Source: Spirochaetota bacterium | Lineage (GTDB): Bacteria > Spirochaetota > JAAYUW01 > JAOAHJ01 | DNA: 64,000 nt | Assembly: GCA_026415295.1 (NCBI GenBank) | Contig: JAOAHJ010000023.1 | Span: 62,001 to 126,000, forward strand | Direction: 5' to 3' | In this document: positions 8,642 to 17,009 of the stretch, piece after piece | Layout: each line of letters begins with the position of its first letter | Position numbering within the stretch: the stretch's first letter is position 1 | Made by a program: the position numbers and the translations under genes | The notes under the pieces: generated by a model | Told to the model about the DNA's origin: nothing | What the model saw: only the letters and a program-made list of their open reading frames with translations | Database searches by the model: none

Positions 8642-10567
8642 ATGGTAGCAAATAATAAAAAGTATAATACAATAAACTCTTATGCAATTATTTTTTTTAT
8701 TGTTATTTTTATATGGTTACTTACTTATATTATACCAGTTGGAAAATTCGAAAATAGAGCTCAATATTATTTTGACAAAAAGCATCAAGAATTGAATATT
8801 ATAAATGTTATAGATCCTGATTCTTATGAAATGTTAATAGATGCTAATGGTAAACCACAAAAACTTGAAGTTCCTATTTTTGGAGAATTTACCGGTATTG
8901 GATTACTTAACTATATATTTGAAGGTGGTAAATCTGCTGTATCTATTATCCTTTTCATTCTTATTGTTGGTGGTTCTTTTGGCATTATAATGAAAACTAA
9001 ATCAATTGATGAAGGTATTTTAAGTATAATCAACAAATTTAAAAGTTTTGATATAATATTAATACCTATTTTATTTTTCCTCTTTTCCTTAGGTGGAGCT
9101 GTATTTGGAATGGGAGAAGAAGCTATCGCATTTGCCATTATTGTTATCCCTATTTTAGTATCTTTAGGATATGATGCAGTACTTGGAGTATTAATAACTT
9201 ATGGTGCAACACAAATTGGATTTGCAACATCATGGATGAATCCTTTTTCTCTAGTTATTGCCCAAGGTATAGCTAATGTTCCTATTTTATCAGGAGCAAC
9301 ACTCAGAATTATTATATGGTTCCTTTTTACAATAGGGGGAATAATTTTTTGTATTATTTATGGAAATAAAATTAAAAAGGATCCTTCAAAATCGCTAAGC
9401 TATGATACTGATAATGAGTATTTCAGAAAGCAATTAAATTCTAATAATATTGAAACTAAATTTACAATTGGTCATCTTTTAATTATTTTAACACTATTTA
9501 TTGGTATTATTTGGATAATTTATGGTGTTGTTGTAAAAGAATATTATATAGGAGAAATAGCTGCTCAATTTTTTACAATAGGTTTAATTTCAGCAATCAT
9601 AGCTTTAATATTTAAGTTAAATAATATGAATATAAATGATGTATGTGATGCTTTTATTACTGGTGCTAAAGATTTACTACCAGCCGCATTAATTGTAGGA
9701 ATGGCTAAAGGTATAATTATCATTATGACATTAGGAAATCCTTCTTTAAGTGCAACTTCTCCAAATATATTAAATACAATACTTTTTTATACTGGTAATT
9801 CTTTGAAAAAGCTTCCTACTTTTATTACTATATTTTTTATGTATCTATTTCAATCAGTATTTAACTTTTTCGTACCATCTGGTTCTGGGCAAGCATCTTT
9901 AACTATGCCAATATTAGCACCTATTGCCAAAATGTCAAACATTTCAAGGCAAACTGCAATACTTGCATTTCAATTTGGAGACGGTTTTACAAATTTAATA
10001 GTCCCAACATCAGCTGCTTTAATGGGAGTTTTAGCAATAGCTAAAATAGATTGGTCAAAATGGTTTAAATTCATGTTAAAAATTCAAATTGCTATTTTCA
10101 TAATCTGCTTTTTCATTCTTTGTTTTACAACTATTCCATTTTTTGCTAAAGCTTTAGGGAGTGATTGGATTGAACCAGAAATGATAATTAATCAACAATT
10201 AAAGAAAGAGGTAAAGCCTAATGTTTTATATGAATATAATTTACCCGAAAAAAATGAATTTTACATAAAAATAAATGTTAATGAAAATAAAACTTATGAA
10301 ATATATTTAATAGACTCTTTTAATAACTCTTTCCATAAGACAAAATTTACATTAAAAGCAATATACTTCGAAATATATAATAAAAATAAAACTGAAATAT
10401 ATAAAGATATTTATACTGAACCCGCAAAATCAGGAGGTTATACTCCAGAATCTGAAAAACCAGCAGCTATAATCACTCCAAAAGAAAATGTTATTTATAT
10501 TAGAGTTAAAGGTGATAAAGATATTTATAGTGGAACATTTGGTTTAATGATCAAAGAAAAAAAATAA
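8642..10567 (+). CDS. YfcC/DcuC-family transporter with an extra C-terminal domain
   Basis: A 641-aa integral membrane protein. Residues 1-510 have the YfcC pattern: WLLTYIIPVGKFE at the first helix, LFILIVGGSFGIIMKT, FSLGGAVFGMGEEAIAF, FNFFVPSGSGQASLTMPI and GDGFTNLIVPTSAALMGVL. I count about 12 membrane segments. YfcC members are secondary transporters thought to handle basic amino acids, peptides or dicarboxylates. After the last helix, residues about 525-641 form a soluble domain that typical members lack and that matches the secreted protein at 6554-7027. The gene follows the lipoprotein cyanophycinase with AAAGGAG before its ATG, and a strong terminator follows. I infer uptake of beta-Asp-Arg, arginine or related peptides. 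The side of the membrane carrying the tail is not certain. Confidence 0.82.
   Translation: MVANNKKYNTINSYAIIFFIVIFIWLLTYIIPVGKFENRAQYYFDKKHQELNIINVIDPDSYEMLIDANGKPQKLEVPIFGEFTGIGLLNYIFEGGKSAVSIILFILIVGGSFGIIMKTKSIDEGILSIINKFKSFDIILIPILFFLFSLGGAVFGMGEEAIAFAIIVIPILVSLGYDAVLGVLITYGATQIGFATSWMNPFSLVIAQGIANVPILSGATLRIIIWFLFTIGGIIFCIIYGNKIKKDPSKSLSYDTDNEYFRKQLNSNNIETKFTIGHLLIILTLFIGIIWIIYGVVVKEYYIGEIAAQFFTIGLISAIIALIFKLNNMNINDVCDAFITGAKDLLPAALIVGMAKGIIIIMTLGNPSLSATSPNILNTILFYTGNSLKKLPTFITIFFMYLFQSVFNFFVPSGSGQASLTMPILAPIAKMSNISRQTAILAFQFGDGFTNLIVPTSAALMGVLAIAKIDWSKWFKFMLKIQIAIFIICFFILCFTTIPFFAKALGSDWIEPEMIINQQLKKEVKPNVLYEYNLPEKNEFYIKINVNENKTYEIYLIDSFNNSFHKTKFTLKAIYFEIYNKNKTEIYKDIYTEPAKSGGYTPESEKPAAIITPKENVIYIRVKGDKDIYSGTFGLMIKEKK
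10215..10564 (+). other. Domain duplicated between transporter C-terminus and secreted protein
   Basis: This stretch encodes about residues 525-641 of the YfcC transporter. Its translation aligns along almost its full length with the mature part of the secreted protein encoded at 6554-7027, with conserved KTYEI, DS(Y/F)N, FTLKA, IYTEP, GGYTP, KPAA and FGL.IKE blocks in the same order. Either a gene fusion or a duplication of a secreted module onto a transporter produced it. The domain itself has no family name I can give with confidence. Confidence 0.75.
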
Positions 10568-10609
10568 ATTTATCAATTAATTAAAATTAAAAATATACTT
10601 AAAAAATTA

Positions 10610-10640
10610 GGGTTGCCTTTCACAGGCAACCCCTTTTATT
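10610..10640 (+). terminator. Intrinsic terminator after the cyanophycinase-transporter pair
   Basis: GGGTTGCC (10610-10617), a 7-base loop and GGCAACCC (10625-10632) form an 8-bp GC-rich stem followed by CTTTTATTTTATTTT. It is the clearest plus-strand terminator in this part of the window and closes the 7274-10567 transcription unit. Confidence 0.9.
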
Positions 10641-10716
10641 TTATTTTCATCAAATTAATATTTAATAATTTTTTAATTATGTATACTATAAATATAAAAT
10701 AATTATTTAACTATTT

Positions 10717-11382
10717 TTAATTTTGTAAAATAGAATTTACTTTAATCACTTTTTTATTTTTAACAAAAAATTGATATGAATATATATTGCCAAATTCATC
10801 AATTCCATATCTACCATATAACCATATTTCAACAGTAGAATCATTTTCATCAAGAGAAATACTATCTGGATACCCAAGTTCAAATTCAAGATCTTCAGTA
10901 GATTTACCAAGTTCATCAAATTTTTCTAAATAGTAATGATCAAATGATTTATACTGGGAAGGATGCTGAAATACTTTTTCTGCATTAAACATTATATTCT
11001 TTGCTTCTTCAGTATTTTGAAAATACCATTGCTCAATCTTTTCATCATATTCCATTTCTATATAATTTCCTTTAAAATTGATTTTTACAACTCTATCAAA
11101 ATCATCAGAATAACTATCAATTTGAACTATATAAAGATTTTTTTTAATTTCTAATATTTGAAAAGTACCAGCTCCATTGTATCTATAGCCTTCCTTTCTA
11201 AATTTCCCATCTTTAAAAAACTCTATTGTATAAAACAAATTTGAACCTGGTAATTTATAATACCACTTTCCTATAAGCTTATTTTCTACTTTTTTATTAC
11301 AAGAATAAAAATTTGTAAATACAAACAAAATGATTAGAATTATTAGTATATTATTAACAATGTTATTTTTGAGTAATTTCAT
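10717..11382 (-). CDS. Lipoprotein with lipocalin-like and BamE/SmpA-like segments
   Basis: A 221-aa predicted lipoprotein: hydrophobic residues about 10-27 end in NFYSC, a plausible lipobox. The first half (LIGKWYYKLPGSNLFYTIEFFKDGKF ...) looks like the small beta-barrel, lipocalin-like domains common in secreted bacterial proteins that begin with a GxW motif. The second half contains EDLEFELGYPDSI...EIWLYGRYG...FFVKNKKVIKV, which recalls the BamE/SmpA fold (helix, GxP, then strands with W.Y). No catalytic motif is seen. ATTAAAGGATGG precedes the ATG. It is transcribed alone, with about 290 bases of gene-free AT-rich DNA upstream. The function is unknown; an outer-membrane-associated envelope protein is likely. 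Confidence 0.7.
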   Translation of the reverse strand: MKLLKNNIVNNILIILIILFVFTNFYSCNKKVENKLIGKWYYKLPGSNLFYTIEFFKDGKFRKEGYRYNGAGTFQILEIKKNLYIVQIDSYSDDFDRVVKINFKGNYIEMEYDEKIEQWYFQNTEEAKNIMFNAEKVFQHPSQYKSFDHYYLEKFDELGKSTEDLEFELGYPDSISLDENDSTVEIWLYGRYGIDEFGNIYSYQFFVKNKKVIKVNSILQN

Positions 11383-11669
11383 AAGTCCATCCTTTAATAT
11401 ATTATTATAGTTTTTTATTGTACTAAATTATAATTAATAATTATAAATAATTAAATTTATATTTTCTTAATTAAAAACAATTTTTAAAATAATTCAACAA
11501 TATATTTTTAAATTATTTTATAAACAATAAAATAAATTTTGAATTTTATTAATAGGCTAAATATTTATCTATATTAAATTTTTTTATTAATTCAAATTAT
11601 TTATTTTTTAATTTAATTTTTAATTTTCTATATATGTATTATTTTATTCATTTAAAAATATATTTAAAT

Positions 11670-13118
11670 CTATTTATATGATACACCAGAAATTATATTT
11701 TTAAACCTAGCAGGAGATGCTCCATGTGTCATTCTCATAATTTGAGCTGGTTGTCCCTTACCACAATTCATTACACCCCAACCTACCCAATGATTTTCAT
11801 TCGCAATCATATCACATGACTGCCAGAATTCAGGGGTTATTCCTTGATAAGTAGGATTTTTAACAACTTCTTTTATTTTACCATTTTTTATTACATATCC
11901 AATTTCACATGTGAACTGAAAATTAAGTCTCATCTGATCTATACTCCATGTTTTAACTCCATCTACATAAACACCATCATCTGTTGCTGAAATAATCTCA
12001 TCAAATTCTTTATCCCCAGGAAGTAAAGAAATATTAACCATTCTTATGATAGGAATTGAAGAAAAAGAGTCAGCTCTATTACATCCAAAACTTCTTTCAT
12101 ATCCTGCATAATGACAAAATTCCCTATTTGTTAGATAGTTTTGATATAATCCATCCTTAACCAAAAACCATCTTTGAGCTCTAACACCATCATCATCATA
12201 ACCAAAAGTTCCAAGCCCATTTGGTAAAGTTGAATCTGCAACAATATTTACAATATTTGAACCATAATGAAAATTTTTAAAAATATTAGTTTTTAAAAAT
12301 GAAGATCCTGCATAGTTTTCTTCCATTCCGAGTACCCTATCAAGTTCTGAAGGGTGTCCACAAGACTCATGAATTTGTAAGGCAAGTTGAGAACCACCAA
12401 TTATAAGATCTCTTCTTCCGTATGGTAAATCTTTAGCTGTTAATAATGATACTGCTTCCTCTCTTATTCTTTCAGCATTTTCTAAAAATTTTAAACCCTC
12501 TATTATTTCCCATCCACCTTGGCAGAATTGTCCTTCAAAAGATTGAGGATAAGACCTTCTTTGGACTATTCCACCTTCAATAGCTGTTGCTGAATATCCT
12601 CCCCCAGAGACAAAAAAAGTTTGTTTTATCATAGAACCTTCTGAATTAGCAAAATATTTTATCTCTTTCTCAAAACCAAGAGTTCCTTCTGCTATTTTTA
12701 TTTTTTCATCTTTTCTTAATATTTTATCAACTTCGAGTAATAATCCTAATTTTTTATCGAATGAAACCTTAAATGGATCAACTTGAATTAATGTTTGCCA
12801 AACATCATTATAAGGTGGTTCATAAGCTAATTCAACATATTTATTTCTTAAATAAGATGAAGATTTAGCTATTTGACATGCATATTTAGTTATTCTATCT
12901 ATTTCTTCTTCATTTAAAACAGAAGAAGCAGCAAACCCCCAACCACCATTAACAATAACTCTTACCCCAAAACCTAATTTAGTATAATATTTATAATTAT
13001 CAACAAGGCCATTTTTAACTTTAATCCATTCACCAGTAGTTTCAATAATTCTAATATCAGCATAACTTGCCCCATTTAATTTAGCCAAATTCAATGCTCT
13101 ATATAAATAATCTTTCAT
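11670..13118 (-). CDS. tldD: Metalloprotease TldD
   Basis: A 482-aa member of the U62 peptidase family, full length for TldD. The zinc-binding motif HESCGHPSE (about residues 248-256, HExxxH) is present and the C-terminus ends in the conserved GKGQPAQIMRMTHGASPARF. TldD pairs with TldE (PmbA) in a heterodimer that degrades unfolded peptides; in E. coli the pair matures microcin B17 and degrades CcdA antitoxin. Here tldD lies downstream of tldE, with 63 bases between them on the same strand and AAAGGAG before the ATG, so both subunits are made from one unit. Only TldD carries the catalytic metal site. No peptide-natural-product gene is seen nearby, so a general peptide-turnover role is most likely. 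Confidence 0.93.
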   Translation of the reverse strand: MKDYLYRALNLAKLNGASYADIRIIETTGEWIKVKNGLVDNYKYYTKLGFGVRVIVNGGWGFAASSVLNEEEIDRITKYACQIAKSSSYLRNKYVELAYEPPYNDVWQTLIQVDPFKVSFDKKLGLLLEVDKILRKDEKIKIAEGTLGFEKEIKYFANSEGSMIKQTFFVSGGGYSATAIEGGIVQRRSYPQSFEGQFCQGGWEIIEGLKFLENAERIREEAVSLLTAKDLPYGRRDLIIGGSQLALQIHESCGHPSELDRVLGMEENYAGSSFLKTNIFKNFHYGSNIVNIVADSTLPNGLGTFGYDDDGVRAQRWFLVKDGLYQNYLTNREFCHYAGYERSFGCNRADSFSSIPIIRMVNISLLPGDKEFDEIISATDDGVYVDGVKTWSIDQMRLNFQFTCEIGYVIKNGKIKEVVKNPTYQGITPEFWQSCDMIANENHWVGWGVMNCGKGQPAQIMRMTHGASPARFKNIISGVSYK

Positions 13119-13181
13119 ATTTATCTCCTTTATTTTTAAAATATTTTTCTCTTAAAACTCTATTTAATTAATTGATTATTG

Positions 13182-14510
13182 TTAAAAATTTGTTACTGAA
13201 GTAAAATTAAAATCTTTTATTTTAGCATATGGAACTTCAATAAAACTCATTTCAAAAAAAGAAACATTTTTTAGTTCTGAACTTAAAACTTCTATTCTTT
13301 TAATAGCTTCAATAATTGATTCAGTGAATCTTAGGTTGTTGGTTGCTCCAACAATTTCTCCATTTTCTATAAGGAAAACCCCATCTCTTGTCATTCCAGT
13401 AACTGAAAGTTCCATAGGATCTATAATATTCATATAATGAAAATTATTAATAAATAATCCTTTTTTTGTATTTTTAATAATTTCTTTATAAGCTGTATTA
13501 CCTTTTTCTACTTTTGGGTATATAGGGAAAACTTCTTGAGATGGAATTGAAAACCCATTTCCTGTATTTGGGACATTTAACTTTTTAGATAAATATCTAT
13601 TTGTTAAAATTGTGCAAGGAATTCCATTTTTAATTAAATATTTAGTTTGAACTGGTATTCCTTCGAAATCAAATGTATAAACTGGATTCCCATTATTTAA
13701 TGGATCATCTATTAAATTAAAAAAATCAGGAAATATTTTTTTATTTAATTCTTTAACAAGAAAGGTTCTATTTTCAAGAAAATATTTACCAGAAAAAGAA
13801 AACCATAACATATAACTTAAAAACTCGCCAAAAGCATCAGGGGTTAATATTACATCATATCTTCCTTCTTTTATATTTATCTTGTTATTCATCCAATTTA
13901 ATTTCTTTTTTATATTTTCATAAATCTCTTTTGGATTAAAATTTTTCTCATCGAAGCCTCCAATTTCTTCTCTTGTAAAATTTTCTCCCTTTTTAGAAGA
14001 TATTGAAAAACTAAAAGTACCATTTATATTTTCTCCATAAAGATTTTTGGAGTTAGAAAAAATTAATTTTTGTTTATTATTTGAAATTATACCAGCTGAA
14101 ACAATATTTTCTTCTTTAAGCTTATTAACTATTTCTGCTACATTATCGGCTTTCCATTGTGGAGTAATATTTGAAAGTTTTTCATCAAAACTAATTTTTG
14201 TTTCATAAACCTTATTTCCCTCAAGTGGAAATAATCTTTCATCCTCAGGCTGAAGATCTATAATTTTCTCCAATTTATTATATGCATTTTTAATAGAAAC
14301 ATCAGAAAAATCACTAATATAAATAGAAGCAGTTTTTTTACCTTTAATAACTCTAATTTCAGCTGTTAAATTTCTTGATGAAACATTTTGACTTATCTCA
14401 TTGTTTCCAAATCTAGTTAGTTCTTTAAAATCCTCATAATATGTAACCTCAGTTTCATCAAATTTTGAAAATGAAATTATCTTATCAACTAATTTTTTTT
14501 CATTAAACAT
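13182..14510 (-). CDS. pmbA: TldE/PmbA subunit of the TldD/TldE protease
   Basis: A 442-aa partner of TldD. Recognisable features are the N-terminal domain with NLTAEIRVIKGKKTASIYI, the central DVILTPDAFGEFLSYML, and the C-terminal FHYMNIIDPMELSVTGMTRDG and VGATNNLRFTESI blocks typical of PmbA. As usual for TldE, the HExxxH zinc motif is absent; the subunit shapes the active site and peptide channel. It is the first gene of the pair, with TTTAAGGAGTAAT before the ATG. Upstream lies about 500 bases of gene-poor sequence that contains the flagellin promoter on the other strand. A promoter for this gene should lie near 14511-14600, but I could not single one out. Confidence 0.9.
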   Translation of the reverse strand: MFNEKKLVDKIISFSKFDETEVTYYEDFKELTRFGNNEISQNVSSRNLTAEIRVIKGKKTASIYISDFSDVSIKNAYNKLEKIIDLQPEDERLFPLEGNKVYETKISFDEKLSNITPQWKADNVAEIVNKLKEENIVSAGIISNNKQKLIFSNSKNLYGENINGTFSFSISSKKGENFTREEIGGFDEKNFNPKEIYENIKKKLNWMNNKINIKEGRYDVILTPDAFGEFLSYMLWFSFSGKYFLENRTFLVKELNKKIFPDFFNLIDDPLNNGNPVYTFDFEGIPVQTKYLIKNGIPCTILTNRYLSKKLNVPNTGNGFSIPSQEVFPIYPKVEKGNTAYKEIIKNTKKGLFINNFHYMNIIDPMELSVTGMTRDGVFLIENGEIVGATNNLRFTESIIEAIKRIEVLSSELKNVSFFEMSFIEVPYAKIKDFNFTSVTNF

Positions 14511-14816
14511 ATAATTACTCCTTAAAATAAAATTAAAATTTAATTAAATAAAAATTCTTAATTTTTGTTTAAGCTTTTATTAAATTTGAAATTAAAATAC
14601 AACAATTTATAAAAAAAACAATTAATTTTTTTTAACTATCTATATAAAAATAATAAGGCATTAAAATTAAAAGCTAAAATTTTATATTTTTTAATGAACA
14701 ATAAAACTTTAATTTAAAAAGCTATATTATTAAAAGTAGAGCTAAATAATTTTGAAAAATTTTTCAAAATTAAATGAACAATTTATTGAAAAATTTTAAA
14801 AATATTTTTTTTAATT
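14511..14816. other. Gene-free AT-rich divergent intergenic region
   Basis: Between the pmbA start and the flagellin promoter I find no open frame with a ribosome binding site and no GC-rich hairpin. It is dominated by A/T runs and presumably holds the minus-strand pmbA promoter. The segment TTTGAAAAATTTTTCAAA around 14751-14768 is an 18-bp perfect palindrome of A/T-rich sequence; it could be an operator, but the base composition makes it only a weak hint. Confidence 0.4.
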
Positions 14817-14844
14817 TAAAGATTTAAAAGTATATATCCGATAT
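14817..14844 (+). promoter_or_regulatory. sigma-28 (FliA/WhiG)-like promoter of the flagellin cluster
   Basis: TAAAGATT at 14817-14824, a 12-base spacer and TCCGATAT at 14837-14844 resemble the sigma-28 consensus TAAAGTTT-N11-GCCGATAA, with the diagnostic CCGAT core. It is the only CCGAT with a correctly placed TAAA that I noticed upstream of a gene in this window. The position, about 170 bases ahead of the first flagellin gene, fits late-class flagellar control. Confidence 0.7.
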
Positions 14845-14875
14845 CTTGAATAGAAATTTTTAAAAGGAGGAATAA

Positions 14876-14908
14876 ATGGCAGAATTTAAATTTCATTTAC
14901 TATTGTAA
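14876..14908 (+). CDS. Possible 10-aa leader peptide upstream of flagellin
   Basis: ATG at 14876 follows a near-perfect Shine-Dalgarno (AAAAGGAGGAATAA) and opens a 10-codon frame, MAEFKFHLLL, closed by TAA at 14906-14908. It lies between the sigma-28-like promoter and the flagellin gene, about 100 bases upstream of the flagellin start. It could be a regulatory leader peptide, a ribosome stand-by site, or a remnant. Ribosome binding here looks as strong as for flagellin itself. Whether the peptide is made is unknown. Confidence 0.4.
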   Translation: MAEFKFHLLL

Positions 14909-14979
14909 TATTTTTACTACATTTATTATTTCGTATATCTAAAAAATACTTTAGTTAAAAATTAAAAAAAATTTTAAAA

Positions 14980-15010
14980 ACAAGGATGTAAAAAAATTCA
15001 AGGAGGAGGG
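14980..15010 (+). promoter_or_regulatory. Paired CsrA-like GGA sites in the first flagellin leader
   Basis: ACAAGGATGT at 14980-14989 equals the core of the CsrA consensus (ACARGGAUGU). A second GGA-bearing segment, TTCAAGGAGGAGGG at 14997-15010, contains the Shine-Dalgarno of the flagellin gene. Two sites with the proximal one masking the ribosome binding site is the arrangement described for the Bacillus hag leader, and CsrA control of FlaB is reported in Borrelia. Confidence 0.55.
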
Positions 15011-15011
15011 T

Positions 15012-15869
15012 ATGATAATAAATCATAACATATCTTCTTTATTTGCTAATAGGCAATTAAAGTTTAACACCTGGAATGTTAACAAAGAAATACAAAAACT
15101 ATCTTCAGGTGAAAGAATCAATAATGCTGCTGATGATGCATCAGGTCTAGCAGTATCAGAAAAGATGAGATCTCAAATAAGAGGTCTTTTGCAAGCTGAA
15201 AAAAATGCTGAAAATGGAATTTCATTTATTCAAACAGCTGAAGGATACTTAATTGAAACAACTGAAATTCTTCAAAGAATAAGAGAACTTGCTGTTCAAT
15301 CAGCAAATGGAATCTATTCTGAAGATGACAGAATGCAGATTCAAGTTGAAGTTGAGCAATTAGTTGATGAAGTTGATAGAATAGCTTCTCATGCTCAATT
15401 TAATGGAATGAATATCTTAACTGGAAGGTTTGCTGATGTATCTAAAGGTGGAACTCCTGTTGCATCTATGTGGTTCCATGTTGGAGCTAATATGGATCAA
15501 AGAATAAGAGTTACAATTGGAACAATGACTTCTAAAGGTTTAGGAATTAGAACAATCACAGGATCAGCTTTATCAATTTCAACTGTTGAAAAAGCAAACA
15601 TGACTATAGGACAAATAGATAAAGCTTTACAATTAGTTTCAAAACAAAGAGCTGATCTTGGTGCTTATCAAGAAAGACTTGAATTCTTAAGTAAAGGTCT
15701 TTTAATTGGAGCTGAAAACATGCAAGCTGCTGAAAGTAGAATAAGAGATACAGATATGGCTTTAGAGATGTCTTATTTTACAAAAGATCAAATTTTAGTT
15801 CAATCTGCTACAGCAATGCTTGCACAAGCTAATGCTCAACCTCAATTAATTTTAAGACTTTTAGGATAA
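15012..15869 (+). CDS. flaB: FlaB-type flagellin, first copy
   Basis: A 285-aa core flagellin of the spirochaete periplasmic flagellum. It starts [16 protein letters not shown] like FlaB proteins and has the D0/D1 signature [24 protein letters not shown] cut only slightly from the consensus. The C-terminal D1/D0 helix contains [14 protein letters not shown] and ends in LRLLG. There is no large D2/D3 surface domain; the middle (about 135-180) is short, as in other spirochaete FlaB proteins of about 286 aa. No signal peptide is present, as expected for export through the flagellar type III apparatus. The strong GGAGGAGGG ribosome site and a sigma-28-like promoter indicate high, late expression. 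It ends 37 bases before a strong terminator, so it can be transcribed alone. Confidence 0.96.
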   Translation: MIINHNISSLFANRQLKFNTWNVNKEIQKLSSGERINNAADDASGLAVSEKMRSQIRGLLQAEKNAENGISFIQTAEGYLIETTEILQRIRELAVQSANGIYSEDDRMQIQVEVEQLVDEVDRIASHAQFNGMNILTGRFADVSKGGTPVASMWFHVGANMDQRIRVTIGTMTSKGLGIRTITGSALSISTVEKANMTIGQIDKALQLVSKQRADLGAYQERLEFLSKGLLIGAENMQAAESRIRDTDMALEMSYFTKDQILVQSATAMLAQANAQPQLILRLLG

Positions 15870-15902
15870 TATTTTCTAGTCTGCCATTTATTCATTATAA
15901 AA

Positions 15903-15934
15903 GGTATAGGAGTTTCAAACTCCTATACCCTTTT
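15903..15934 (+). terminator. Terminator after the first flagellin gene
   Basis: GGTATAGGAGTTT and AAACTCCTATACC (15903-15915 and 15917-15929) are perfect 13-base inverted repeats around a single C, flanked by A's on the left and CTTTTATACTTTT on the right. This is a textbook intrinsic terminator, separating the first flagellin transcript from the second. Confidence 0.92.
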
Positions 15935-15969
15935 ATACTTTTAAAAGCTCTTTAAAATTTTTATATTTT

Positions 15970-16059
15970 CAACCAGGATTGGAGGATAAATTTTAATTTA
16001 ATTTTTTCTTTTTTATTCTCTTTTCCTGGTTGTTAAACTGCTTTGCACGTGGGCAGTTT
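15970..16059 (+). promoter_or_regulatory. Two inverted repeats in the leader of the second flagellin gene
   Basis: CAACCAGGA (15970-15978) pairs with TCCTGGTTG (16024-16032), enclosing 45 AT-rich bases, and AAACTGC (16035-16041) pairs with GCAGTTT (16053-16059). Both are exact. They sit between the terminator of the first flagellin and the start of the second and may stabilise or regulate the mRNA. No sigma-28-like promoter is evident in this stretch. Confidence 0.5.
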
Positions 16060-16071
16060 GCAGCCTTATAA

Positions 16072-16092
16072 GAGGAGATTTTACAAGGAGGG
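16072..16092 (+). promoter_or_regulatory. Paired GGA motifs in the second flagellin leader
   Basis: AGAGGAGAT at 16071-16079 and TACAAGGAG at 16082-16090, the latter matching the CsrA consensus UACARGGA, lie directly before ATG 16097 and overlap the ribosome binding site. The spacing is similar to that in the first flagellin leader. Confidence 0.45.
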
Positions 16093-16096
16093 TGGT

Positions 16097-16963
16097 ATGA
16101 TAATTAATCATAATCTTTCCAGCTTGTTTGCTAATAGACAGGTTAAATTCAGAAACTGGGAGATTCAGAAGAACATTGAAAAACTTTCATCCGGAGAGAG
16201 AATCAATAAAGCTGGTGATGATGCTTCAGGATTAGCTGTTTCTGAAAAAATGAGATCTCAAATTAGAGGATTAAGACAAGCTGAAAGAAATATTCAATCA
16301 GCTGTATCATTTATGCAAACTGCTGAAGGATACTTAGCTGAAACAACAGAGATCTTACAAAGAGCAAGAGAACTTGCAATTCAAGCTTCAAATGGAATTT
16401 ACACAGAAGATGATAGAGCTCAAATTCAACTTGAAATAGCTCAACTTGTAGATGAAATTGATAGAATTGCATCTCATGCTCAGTTCAATGGTTATAATAT
16501 TCTTACTGGAAGATTTGCTGCTGAACCTACAACAAGCCAAACAAATTCTATTCAGCAACCTGTCTTCTTTCATGTAGGCCCAAATATGGATCAAAGAGAA
16601 TATGTAACCATTGGTACTATGACTGCAGCTGGGCTAGGTATCATAAGTAGTACTGGAGAAACAATATCAGTTTCAACAGCTGATAAAGCAAATCTTTCTA
16701 TTGGAGTTATTGATAATGCCTTAAGAAAAGTAACAACACAGAGAGCTAAGCTTGGAGCATATCAAAACAGATTTGAACAAGCTCTATCCGGGGTTTCTAT
16801 TGCAGCAGAAAACCTTACAGCAGCTGAATCTCAAATAAGAGATACCAATATGGCTGAAATAATTTCTGAGTTTACTAAAAATCAGATAATTATCCAGGCA
16901 GGTACATCAATGCTTGCACAAGCAAATAATATACCTGCCCTGGTTCTTCGGCTTTTAGGCTAA
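16097..16963 (+). CDS. flaB: FlaB-type flagellin, second copy
   Basis: A 288-aa FlaB paralogue. I choose ATG 16097 ([15 protein letters not shown], with ACAAGGAGGGTGGT upstream); the frame is open back to 16043, but the extra 18 residues have no place in the family. It carries [35 protein letters not shown] and [13 protein letters not shown], and ends LVLRLLG. The variable middle contains an insert ([18 protein letters not shown]) that differs from its neighbours. Spirochaete filaments are built from several FlaB isoforms, so a structural role in the filament core is likely. It follows the first flagellin's terminator, and about 120 bases separate it from the third copy. Codons and flanks are noticeably richer in G+C than the surrounding genes. 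Confidence 0.95.
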   Translation: MIINHNLSSLFANRQVKFRNWEIQKNIEKLSSGERINKAGDDASGLAVSEKMRSQIRGLRQAERNIQSAVSFMQTAEGYLAETTEILQRARELAIQASNGIYTEDDRAQIQLEIAQLVDEIDRIASHAQFNGYNILTGRFAAEPTTSQTNSIQQPVFFHVGPNMDQREYVTIGTMTAAGLGIISSTGETISVSTADKANLSIGVIDNALRKVTTQRAKLGAYQNRFEQALSGVSIAAENLTAAESQIRDTNMAEIISEFTKNQIIIQAGTSMLAQANNIPALVLRLLG

Positions 16964-17009
16964 GTTAGCGGATTTCAATCTTCCCTTCCAATTAATTTAA
17001 TTTAATACC

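Noticed and set aside
14751-14768. TTTGAAAAATTTTTCAAA palindrome as an operator
   Set aside because: Exact, but almost purely A/T in an A/T-rich spacer; such palindromes arise by chance here, so it is not listed as a site on its own.
16043-16096. Longer second flagellin start
   Set aside because: It lies in a hairpin-rich leader; MIINHN at 16097 follows a strong ribosome site and matches the other flagellins.
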